Source: Schizochytrium sp. TIO01
Taxonomy: Eukaryota; Sar; Bigyra; Thraustochytrida; Thraustochytriidae
Length of the DNA stretch: 64,000 nucleotides
NCBI GenBank assembly: GCA_004764695.1
Contig: SMSO01000031.1
Span: forward strand, 4,635,048 to 4,699,047
Direction of reading: 5' to 3'
Part shown: piece by piece, positions 10,185 to 20,300 of the stretch
Layout of the letters: the number at the start of each line of letters is the position of its first letter
How positions within the stretch are numbered: position 1 is the first letter of the stretch
Program-made: the position numbers and the translations under genes
Notes under the pieces: generated by a model
Databases searched by the model: none
What the model was told of the DNA's origin: nothing
Seen by the model: the letters and a program-made list of their open reading frames with translations, nothing else

Positions 10185-11600
10185 CTAGTTGAAACCCTGC
10201 GCGAAATCAAGACAGGTCGGTGAAAGAACAAAACCTAGCAATCCACCAAGGATGATCGCAAAGGGAACAAAAACATCGAAAAATCGAATCAGAGAACCAG
10301 TAAAACAGAATACTGCTGCAGTTGCCCAACTCAGGACTGCCTTTTCCCAGAGCTGAGCACAAGCAGCTACAATGAGACCAATTGCAGCTGCGTTGACTCC
10401 AGCAAGAAAGCATTTAAAGGTCGAGTTACGCCGAACGCGCATCCAAAGAGGAAGAAAAGCAAAGATGAGGAGCAGACCAGGACCAAAAAGGCCAATCCAA
10501 GCAACGAGAGCACCAATAAAACCTTTGTAAACTGCACCTAAATATGCAGAGAAATTGAACAAAGGGCCTGGTAAAGATTGTACTAAACCGAAACCAATGA
10601 AAAATTCAGACTCTGCTAGCCAATTTGTCTCAACGACCTCGACGAGAAGCATTGGGAGTACAACCTGACCACCTCCATAAATAATAGAACCTATGCGAAA
10701 AAATGATTCAAATAACTCGCCGAGGCCACCAGGTGCAAAGAAACCCGCTGACCGTAGACCAATGACTGTACCCAATGTAATAAGCCATATGAAAAACAAT
10801 GCAAGTCCTAAAAGTGGACTTATGTTGATGTTCTTAAGAATACTCCGGTTCTCATCTTCGTCAGCCTCTGTCGGGGGTGAAAAGTAATTTTCAAGTTTTC
10901 CAGGGCGTCGAGAATCCACTACGGTCACAAGACCACCAACAATGAGCATAACAGGGAATGCCAGACTTGCCCAGCGGCTGTTGATTCGATCATCTCCAGT
11001 AATCAAGAGCGTGATTACTGTACTAGCCGTAGCTAGAGCAATCTTTAGCTTTTGTACGTATGGCTCTTCATGGTGTAAGACGCTAACGCCAAGACTATAT
11101 GCCGCCAAAAATACCAAGGAAGTAGCTGCTGCAGGCAAACCAATCAAGTAGTCCGGGAGCTGTTGACCCAGGTTTGAAACTGCAAAGAGAGCAACGCAGA
11201 CCAACACAGTTAAGGACGGCAGGTTCCACAACAGAAAGGCTACCAAGCCTCCCGGTATCCCCGCACGAGTAGCTCCAATCGCAACAACCATTTGAGTAGA
11301 AGTGGGTCCAGGCAAACCTTGGCCAACACTCATGAGCTCCACAAATCGTTCTGTGTCGAGCCATTGTCGCTTTTCAACGAACTGCTGTTGCAAAATACCA
11401 ATGTGCGCTGCGGGACCGCCAAATGCAATTAGACCGAGCGGCAAGAACCCAAAGAAAACTTGTGACAACCTTTCTCGAAAGGGCAGTACTTCCTGGTAAT
11501 CCAAATTCCTGTGCATGGTATCTTCACTGTCAACTTCATCCAAGCTATGTGTGCTCGACACGACTCGGCCACTTTCCTCGTCGCTAATCTTACGAGACAT
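10185..11600 (-). CDS. CHR-family chromate (sulfate?) ion transporter, two-domain form
   Basis: 471 aa from the ATG at 11600; the frame is open upstream only to a TTG, which I did not use. This is a long-chain CHR (ChrA-like) transporter with two homologous halves. Half 1 has F-G-F-L-P-L-G-L-I-A-F-G-G-P with A-H-I, and the signature G-Q-G-L-P-G-P-T-S-T-Q. Half 2 has I-G-S-I-I-Y-G-G-G-Q-V-V-L-P and the matching S-L-P-G-P-L-F-N-F. Hydrophobic segments throughout give about 10 membrane helices. A variable hydrophilic linker (about residues 250-285) joins the halves. Family members export chromate in bacteria; in fungi and algae the physiological substrate is less certain and may be sulfate or another oxyanion. 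No adjacent metal or sulfur genes. It shares orientation with the channel gene but lies 500 bases away, so no operon is implied. Confidence 0.88.
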   Translation of the reverse strand: MSRKISDEESGRVVSSTHSLDEVDSEDTMHRNLDYQEVLPFRERLSQVFFGFLPLGLIAFGGPAAHIGILQQQFVEKRQWLDTERFVELMSVGQGLPGPTSTQMVVAIGATRAGIPGGLVAFLLWNLPSLTVLVCVALFAVSNLGQQLPDYLIGLPAAATSLVFLAAYSLGVSVLHHEEPYVQKLKIALATASTVITLLITGDDRINSRWASLAFPVMLIVGGLVTVVDSRRPGKLENYFSPPTEADEDENRSILKNINISPLLGLALFFIWLITLGTVIGLRSAGFFAPGGLGELFESFFRIGSIIYGGGQVVLPMLLVEVVETNWLAESEFFIGFGLVQSLPGPLFNFSAYLGAVYKGFIGALVAWIGLFGPGLLLIFAFLPLWMRVRRNSTFKCFLAGVNAAAIGLIVAACAQLWEKAVLSWATAAVFCFTGSLIRFFDVFVPFAIILGGLLGFVLSPTCLDFAQGFN

Positions 11601-14136
11601 CTTTATCGCAGGGCCTAGTGATTGTTCTGCAAGTACTTTCAAGTTTGCCCTTTCCAAGTTTGCCCTTTAGCAAGTTTGAGGTCTACAGAAGTGCCACATG
11701 CACAGTGGTTCAGACATCACTCATGCACTGTACCACGTTAACACGTGCAGTGTACACCTTACCTTTAAGAATGCAGGTTCGAACCAAATCACAGAAAGAA
11801 GGTACCATGCGTACCTAAATAGCAACACTACCGCCGGGTTTTTAAAAAGGCTTCCAAGACACTTCAAGTGAACCAGCTTGCCTAATCACAGCTGTTTTGC
11901 ACATTCTTACCCAGTCTGCCTAACATGGTTCAATCATGATGCACTCTGTTGTTGCTGAATTCGCATCGGTCAGCTTCACTCGCGTTCTTAAATCTGTCGT
12001 GCCATCTGCTCATGCCAGGAGAATCCCTGCTACTAGGCTTTGAAGCGAGCTGCAAACTTCAAATATGTCGCATATTTGTTGGCAAAAGAGTTCTACACAA
12101 AGCCCCCTTTCCGAGCTGCGCAGAAGCAAACTTCAAACTCATCATTAAAGTGGTCGGAGTTTGTGAATCATCCGAGAGGTCTGTGTTTTCCCAGGTATCT
12201 ATCCAAGGTTTCCCCTCCAGGCGCAGCAACGAGGCCCTAGAACGCATCTTGGTTCGTCGACCGATGCAATTCGTGATGCTCACCGTGTGTGGCTCTGCCA
12301 AGCCCTGCCGGCAGGATGGCGTTTTTATTGCATCTACTTGCACTCTAAATGTCCCGATGTACACATTGCACATCTTTTGAGGGTCCATCTGGTGAACTAG
12401 ACGCATCCGCGGCCACTTTAGCGAAAGATATCCATCGATTCAATTCTGTTGAATTTACATGCACATTTAAAGTTACCAACACATGAGCGTTCCTCGTGAG
12501 GTGTCATCGCATTCAGCGCCTGTTGTGGTGTCCATACCGACCTACGTTATCAAATCATGCTGAGTAAAACCAACAACCTAGCATATTGTCCCTGACATGC
12601 AGGCAATGCACTTCGAATCTTGCTTTTGGAAATAGCCCGATCCAAGTGACATCAGCCTTTGTAAAAGCAATCTAAATACAAAACCTGCTGCATTCATTCT
12701 CGAGCACAATCAACCTCACGGCGATCTCATGCCAAAACTTGAATCAAACATCTCAAAACTTTCATATGTTTCGTACTTTCGTCGCATCTCTGTTGAGATA
12801 AACAACTTTCAATAAGGCCAAGAGCTTAATGTTGTTATTACTATTATCTAGATTTCTTTAAAAATAAAATAAAAAATCCTAACATGTAGTAGTAGTAGGC
12901 GTAGAGAGAGATGAAGTAAGTACCTAGACCATACAATTACGATAAAGTAATAAAAAGAGACTCTGCTCATAGGAGGTATCAGTCAGACATAGCTCCTGTA
13001 ACAGTCATTTGTTACTCTGTATTTTCTGGGTCACGATACCTACTTCTAGAAGGAAACACAACTCAATTTCCAAGGTAGAGCTCAAACTAATAGTCACGCT
13101 CTACTTGAATACTTGGTTATTTCAAAATAAAACGAGGTTTTGCACCATAACATATTTTAACTTGATTGAACCCAAGTGAAAGAGTATGCAGGGGGGGCTC
13201 TGAGTGGTGAGAGTGCCTATGCGATAAGTTCGTACCACATACTTCAGGAGTTGTAAAGAGATGGGGACAAATGCGCGATTGTTAAGGTTGTCAAATAGAT
13301 GAAATCTAGGCTTGCCTGCTTAGGCTCGAACGTTAAACTCATTTGACTATTCAATTTCAAGGCAGAGAAAATTAACTTCTGCAAAGAAATTTCATCAAAT
13401 CCTACCGATCTCCGCTTGATCCTTGATCAATTCGAAGAGCCTGCCTCGGACCTTAAGTTTTCTTTGACCCCCCGCGGCTATGCACACGACAGGGTTTCTT
13501 ACAAAGCTGTCAAAACTACAAAAAATCTAAAGCAACTAATCCAAAGCAAAAGAATGTGAGATAATAAAACACCAAACTTTCCCCATCGCTCGCAGATTGA
13601 AATTTAAAATTTTCATTTGAGTAGGTCGCTAATGCAACTTACGAAGCTGTAATGAGGCTGAGAAGGACAATCCACTTGTGTATCTCGAATACGAATTCAT
13701 GTCAATTACAAAAAATTAAACTTCTATCACAATGTGCAATAAAAATCCGGGAAGGAGCATGCGTTATTGAACGACCAAGTCAAATTTACGAGATATCTTG
13801 TTTACCAAACCACTTTATGAAGGTAAGTATGAATGTATATTGCTGCCCATACAGCTTCAACATTGTCGGCGACAATCAGAACTAATAGCACCAATACTAT
13901 TGATGTTTTCATAGATAGATCTCTTGTAAACCTATTTATGTAGTGAATTCGTGAGTCTGGAAGCCAATGATTTTAAAGATTATTCTTGACTTCTTTGGTA
14001 TGTCTTATCCAAGCTTTGTCAGAGAAGTGATTTCTCAAATACGATTCTACGGATTTTCCTACAACACCTCTTTACAGAGATGTAGTAGATACCATATTGT
14101 GACCTAGGAGTTGTTGCTTTCGAATTGGTATGTGCC

Positions 14137-14172
14137 TACGCTAGGTACCTCCTTAGTAGTACTTACCTCGTT
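14137..14172. repeat. dispersed CTAGGTACCT / AGTACTTACC motif copy
   Basis: Contains CTAGGTACCTCC followed by TAGTAGTACTTACC, the same vocabulary as copies at about 1756, 43370 and 45300. Confidence 0.4.
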
Positions 14173-15696
14173 TTTAGGTTTTGGATTTTACCCAAAGTAC
14201 AGGGATACCTGAAATAGCCGCTGTCTTCAACTTGCAACCAAGACGAAATTGATAGTAGCTACACCTGTGAAGGCATTATATGCACTAATGCTCTAGTTGC
14301 TGGGTAATTGCTGTCGGTTACTTCACATTCAAAGGTTGGTGAAGAAAAGGTTGCCTTTATAGGTTACACAGCCATTTTAAGATCGAGCTACCTCAATTCG
14401 CACAATCTCCTTTTCTGAAGATCTTTGTGAACTATGCAATATTCCACTTTATACATTCCTGATGGCCGTAGTGGCGAGTGGTTTTCAGTTGTGTTTCAGT
14501 CCTGTATCCAGAGCCTTAGTAGTAGGGTGCGGCACGACGTTCCCTCATCGTTAGAAAACTTTCTATGTTAGCTCATGTGAACCTCAAAAGCGCCCTGATT
14601 TTGCGATTATGGGTTTTATTTTTAACAGTGTGCACTTACATGTACTTCCATACCATTACCTCACGCATGGCTGCCAGAGAATTTTGCAGAACCTAGGAAT
14701 AGCGCTACCTAATTTAAACTACTAGCCCTGCCCGCCCAGCCGTTCAGCACCCTAAGGGTGCGATCCTGCAAGCCTTGGCGCAGAAGTACCCACACCTGCT
14801 GCACCTCGTACCTCGCACAAAATACCTAATGCAATCAGAGAAATTGCTGGATGTTTCAATTCACTGGGCGACTTTGAGCACATATTACATCTAATTGGCA
14901 GAATGTATGGCGACGCTTTCTGATTTTATCAGCAATGATCATACAATAGAAAAGCGGCATAAGCACTCTTCCGTACAAAGAGATCTGCGTGCAAGCAAGG
15001 GCTATTAGCTTGGGGTAAACCACATATAAATACTCTACCAGATTTGCATACTAGTAGTACAATTCAAGCTTACTAAATTTACATTCTAACTTTAAAAAAA
15101 TTAAAAAATAAAGAAAAAATTAACTTTGGTAAAAACTCAAGCCAAAACAATAACTGTTAAGTAGCATTGCCATTAATTCTAACTCAAGTACGTTTTTGGG
15201 CTGGCTTAATTACCTATTATTTGTAGCAGGTAATCAGGTGCTTTCGTACTATAGCTGTAATAAAATCAAACTTTATAAGTCAAGCTCTTAGTGCTGATGT
15301 AATACAAGCAACTCTTCGTTATCATCTTGCTTGGGGGACTGCCTGCCTCCGGGTGCACGTGCTCCTTATTGGATGCGCTGGAAGTGACCACTCTCCCTGT
15401 GTTCCCAGCAGTGCAACTACTGAAATCTATAGGAGAGGGCTAGTAGAGTTATTTACTTTGGTGGGAAGAGCTTACAAATAACACACGTGCGCTCTAATCC
15501 TCATGTTGTTTACAGGCAAGACGGCACCGACTCCTGCATGAAGGACTGTCAAATTCTGAGCAATAAGTAAACCCAATTTACAGGCGAACCTGTGGCAGGC
15601 GTTGCAGGTGCTGTCTGCTGCTACATCAATTCACGGAGCGTGAGGATAGTGGTTCTCGAAAAGGCGGGACCTGGGGTACCAAAGGCAAGCATCCCT

Positions 15697-15732
15697 CACT
15701 CGCTCGCTGGCACGCTCGCTCGCTCGCTCGTT
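15697..15732. repeat. CTCG tetranucleotide microsatellite
   Basis: Interrupted run of CTCG/GCTC units about 160 bases upstream of the acyltransferase ATG, probably in its promoter or 5' leader. Confidence 0.7.
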
Positions 15733-15890
15733 CAAGCGTTAGTACAGAGACTTGCAAACACAAGAACTAGCTTCTCGGTGTAGCTAAAGGGTGTTTATTG
15801 ATCCGGCAGACCCTCTTTGAGCAGAAGCTGTGCGGAGCTTGATAGACGCAACCGACTGTGACAACTTGTTGAAGGCAGAACCTACAGAAG

Positions 15891-16856
15891 ATGGCAAACT
15901 CTGAAACCCTTGATATGAGGCTGCTATCTGCAAGCGCATGGGCAGAAGATAACTACTATGTCCTCATTGCAATAGGCGCAGCTCTCCTTGTACTTGCTAT
16001 CCTCCTCGCAATGAAAGAAACGAGGGTACTTTTGATCGCAATATGCGCTACCATCTACCTGTGGATTGCGTTCTGGGTCTCACATTTTATCTGCCTCATT
16101 CTTCAGCTACTATTTCTATGTACAGTGGGTTGGGCTCTTCCTAAGTATACGCGCTCCAGCGTCCTCGGACATTGTCAGCAAATTACTATCCTACCTCTCG
16201 TAAATCTCAATCCTTTTTGGTGGGCCAAGGTTTGTAAAAAGCCATCAAATGGCATTCCCAAAGGTAGCATCATTATGTCCAACCACCTTTCTTATGTTGA
16301 CAGCTGGATTGTGGCAAGTGCTATTTTCCCTGTTGCTCCTAGATTTGTGGCAATGCAAAGCTTATTCAAACTTCCGCTCTTTGGTATCGTGATGCATCTT
16401 GCTGGACACATCCCTGTTCCCTTTGTGAAGAAGTCAGACGGAAGAGAAGGACTTCCGGCTGGCGCTGGAGAGATCGTGAAGGCCAAGGCACGTGAGAGTT
16501 TGGAAATGGGTTTCCGGCTTGTGGTGTTTCCTGAAGGAGGCTTATCTCGGGATGGCACGCTTAAAGACTTTAAGATCGGGATGTTTAATGTTGCTTTTGA
16601 AACAGGCAGTCCTATTGTTCCTGTAGGAATGTGGGGTAACTCGGGCATGTTTCCGCCTGGAAATCAGTTCGCTTTGGCACATGCAGCCCGCATGTGCATT
16701 GCTGTTGGTGACCCCATTGAACCCTCGCAATTTGAATCGCCAGAAGCTTTGCGAGACGCTGTGCATGAAGCGATTGAAACTCTTAGTACTGGCCTTCCTA
16801 ATTACAAAGCTAATAAGGCAGCTACTCAGAGGATTGTGCCTGCAGAGCTCGCGTAA
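15891..16856 (+). CDS. 1-acyl-sn-glycerol-3-phosphate acyltransferase (PlsC/AGPAT family)
   Basis: 321 aa from ATG. AGPAT/PlsC enzymes move an acyl chain from acyl-CoA to lysophosphatidic acid, making phosphatidic acid for membrane and storage lipid synthesis, usually at the ER. The N-terminus has two or more membrane segments (about 22-40, 46-85). The catalytic H-x4-D motif is present as S-N-H-L-S-Y-V-D (His132, Asp137). The second block (about 151-180) contains R-F-V-A-M-Q and the P-L-F-G pattern. The third motif is V-V-F-P-E-G-G-L-S-R (about 211-220), where the usual form is FPEGTRS, so T-R is replaced by G-L. A P-I-V-P-V-G motif IV follows (about 241-246). Length fits a single-domain enzyme. 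The variant EGG motif may alter phosphate-group recognition, but the key E and G remain. Confidence 0.85.
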   Translation: MANSETLDMRLLSASAWAEDNYYVLIAIGAALLVLAILLAMKETRVLLIAICATIYLWIAFWVSHFICLILQLLFLCTVGWALPKYTRSSVLGHCQQITILPLVNLNPFWWAKVCKKPSNGIPKGSIIMSNHLSYVDSWIVASAIFPVAPRFVAMQSLFKLPLFGIVMHLAGHIPVPFVKKSDGREGLPAGAGEIVKAKARESLEMGFRLVVFPEGGLSRDGTLKDFKIGMFNVAFETGSPIVPVGMWGNSGMFPPGNQFALAHAARMCIAVGDPIEPSQFESPEALRDAVHEAIETLSTGLPNYKANKAATQRIVPAELA

Positions 16857-17310
16857 GCAACATTTATACAATGTCATCTGTTGCCAATCGCCCGACCTCT
16901 TATCCCTATCTCAAGGATTAGAGCACGTTTTGTTTCGCCATTTTGTTTTTGTTCTTCTTCTTCCCTTTAGATGTGTTCCGTTATTGATCTGTGTTTTTTA
17001 CTTTTTTACTGCAACGTACTGCTTTTTGAAAATTTAACTGGATAACACCATATTTGTCTAAGATATTCATTCACTGTTTCAACTGCTTTGTTGACTCAGA
17101 ATACTTGCTTTACTACATGATACTACAAAACGATAGGTTCGAAACTCGGAGAATCATTGGAAGTTGCAGGTGGGCTCTTTCATAGCTTAAATCAAAGCAC
17201 TGAACTGGTGATGAGCTTAGAGGAGGGTTTGTTCAAAGTATTAATATTCAAAGTATTATTTGTTATAGATAGTTTTATCCGAAATATCTAAAAGAACAGA
17301 CACCTTCCTC
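16857..17310. other. convergent intergenic region
   Basis: Tail-to-tail 3' flanks of the acyltransferase and the large multi-pass gene. T-rich and C/T-rich just after the acyltransferase stop, consistent with a 3' UTR. No gene seen. Confidence 0.4.
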
Positions 17311-20300
17311 CTACATATTTGCCACAGCATGAGAACTAGATGTTACATGTAAACGGGGTGGCAAGTCTTCCTCACTTACTTCCATTACCATCTCAGACTC
17401 ATCAACTTCGTCATGTTTTTCAGGAGGCGACCTAGCGAGGGCCTCAAGGTTATCAACCTCTCTTCGGGTAGCACCAAAGGACGGGTCCGAGCTATTTCGT
17501 GAATAGGTTGGTAAATTACGCATAAGAGTACCTACGATCGCAGAGGTAGTAGAAGACAATGAAGCAGGGCGGGAACTGTTAGAAGACATAATTGTTGGCC
17601 TTGAACTAGTAGAAATGGGCCGTGGGCGTGCAGATGCCAAACTTGCTGGTCGGGATGGCTTTCCACCACTGCCAGCATCTGTAAGCAAAGCCTCAAGTGC
17701 AGTACGAGCCGCAAGCAACGCTGTCCGTGCTGCAACTTCGTAATTACCTTGACGCTGGTGTCGCTCTGCTTCCCGTTGCAAGCGATAGGAAAGACCCATA
17801 CAGTGTTCTACCTCAGGTGTGACCTCTAATTCGTCTATCGCTGTCTCTCTGCGTTGGCGCCTGTCACCTTGATATTCCGCGAGAATATCATCTTCATCAT
17901 CGTCCGTGTAGTCTTCTCCGTCGGACGCACTATACTCAGTGTCTGAAAAGGTATTTCGTGATCTGGTCTCCTTTTTATAAGGTAGTGAAGTTTGTAGACA
18001 TTTTGTTTTTTGTTTACTCCCTTCTAATTCAATTGAAATGGCTTTACCTGTCTCACCCAAACTCTGCATGTGGCGAGAGAAATTTGCCGAAGCATGATCT
18101 GCTTTAGCGTCACAAGGTTGGCATTCCTCTCCTTCTTCTAGATCATTCAACGCAATTTCTGACATAAGTACCAGCCCACGTAGACTATCCTGTTCAATAA
18201 GACTTGGAGTCGAGTCTATAGTTTTCCGTGTTTCAAAGTTCTTCCTACTACCGTTCTTCCTTTTAATGTCGTGACTCTCTTCGTGAGAGTTTTGGGATGG
18301 TGTCCATCGAAATCGCTTCTTACGAGACGATGATGGTTGACTGTCTCGACTTTTTCTGGAGGAACGGTACAATATAACTGACCGACTTCTCTCATAAAGT
18401 TTGACTGCAGATTCTTTGAGTGATTCTCGAATGGAGTATGCTACAAACAAAAGGAAGAAGACGTTTAGCGCAATGATTAAAACGGTACAAATTTGCTTGA
18501 ACAAGAGCATTGTATTCGGCGAAAATATTAGCATTCCACCCATAAGCGTTACAAAACAGATACCTAAGCTTAATGTCTCAACAATGTGCAAATTTGAAAC
18601 AGCACTGTATGGGCGATATTGAATGTGAAGAGTTATTGATACCACGAGAACTAAGAGACCCATATAAGTCTGAATATCTACCCCAACAGGGCGAAATATA
18701 ACAGAAATGGTAGCAAAGCAAGCTTTTCGAATCATAATAATAATTTCCCAGAAGAAACACTCTTTGCGATACCCAGAGTAAATGAACCCATACACAGGCC
18801 GCCATTTCTCTAAAGAATCGATCTCTTCACGCTCCCGGCGGTAACGTAGCTGCTCCAGCTCCAGCTCTCGTGCTCGATCCTCTTCATCTTGCTCTTGTCT
18901 ACGCGTCTCCTGCAATTGTTCATCAATAAATTTTTGCAAGTTGACATCATATTTGTCTGCAGATTTGCGTTGAATTGGCAAATGACTAGCGCTCCCGCTT
19001 TTATTACTGCTAGCACTTTTAGCACTTATTAAACTCTGTTTCTTGCACAAAACTCGGGGGGAATTCTTCCCTGCATCTACAACCAAATTTTGTACGAAAT
19101 TACGTCCACGTTTCCTGACTACACAGTACAGTATAAATGTTGCATACAAAGGAATTCCAGCGGCATAAATGGTCAGCATAAGCGCACCAAGCACGACCCA
19201 CTGCTGATGAGTCCCAACCCAGCATTGGATGGTAAATTGCGCCTCGAGGAATGATCTACCATCAATATCGTCAGAGCAAGAGAAAAATTGAAAACCTGCC
19301 CTTGTGAGAAAGGGTTGTAATACAAGTAGCAACACAACAATGCTAACAGTGCTCTTTTCTTTCGGTGTCAAGGGATCTTCAGATGTGTCACGGTAGAGAG
19401 GCACAATAAAAGTCCACCAAAGAGCAAAAATGGCCGCTAAAATTATTGGAATGAGAGCATACGTCAAACTCTCTGCAAGAAAAGCCCACTCAGATACCCC
19501 ATAGTCATTTTCTACTCCCCAGTCGGTAGCATTGCTAGAATCTGTCACCAAGGGAAATGGGGTGGATGGATTGCTCTGATTCGTTGCAGTGGGGCTTAGA
19601 AGGCAGTGCGTGCTAAGAGCTGAACTACCTGCAGAGGATAAAACATCAAATATTTTGAACATCGAAATCATGGCTGGAGGCCACTCAAGAGGAAAACGGC
19701 GAGCCATTGCAATGATTTGCAAGTGAGAAAGGACAATTTTAAGCACCATGACTTCGCGCCTTCGTGGTGCTCCTCGGGCTCTGATTGTGCGGACAATTAA
19801 ATACCCAACAGCAGCAAAACCAAAAACCATACTGAGTAAGAGAAACACCAGAGTAGACACAAATGAATCGCAAGTTCCACAGGCAGTCTCTGTGCTTAAC
19901 GGGTAGTATCCAGGAGCACATTCATTGCATAATGGGCCTGTCAGGCCTTCTGCACAACCGTTCATTTGTTGAACCGGTGGCAGAATGAGGTCATCACCTT
20001 CAGCTTCATCGTCAGAGCTCGTGTTGTAAAGCTCCCTGGTAATATAATCTTCCTGTTTAGCATTTGTGGTTGTTGTTTGAAGAAATCGAGCATCACCTTC
20101 CAAAATTCGTTGCCTACGTAAACGTGTTGACGATGATGACGATGATGATGATGTGCTTCCAGAGACTCGAGTTTCGTTGTTAGGATTTGCAATAAATTTT
20201 GCCCATGCCTCAGGAATACGTAAAATATACTCATCTTCTGAGGTCACTCCAAGACAGGCTTCGGTTATGAGGCAAGCTTCAAAGTTTAGAACATCCCAAT

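Larger units (their letters stand above)
11601..15890. other. 4.3-kb intergenic region without a recognisable gene
   Basis: The largest empty stretch. Open frames on opposite strands at 11949-12380 (plus, 143 codons) and 12059-12406 (minus, 115 codons) overlap each other and resemble no family. The rest has only short frames and AT-rich DNA with copies of the CTAGGTACCT motif (about 14141). A GGTTCGAACC stretch near 11775 resembles a tRNA T-arm but has no cloverleaf around it. Nothing else recognised. Confidence 0.45.

Noticed and set aside
11770-11785. GGTTCGAACC resembling a tRNA T-arm
   Set aside because: No matching acceptor, D or anticodon stems in the surrounding 100 bases.
11949-12406. 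Two overlapping open frames of 143 and 115 codons on opposite strands
   Set aside because: Neither has a recognisable motif and they cannot easily both be real; no evidence to choose.
15697-15732. CTCG run considered as a possible telomere-like or CRISPR-like array
   Set aside because: Simple tetranucleotide microsatellite without spacers; CRISPR arrays are not expected in nuclear DNA.
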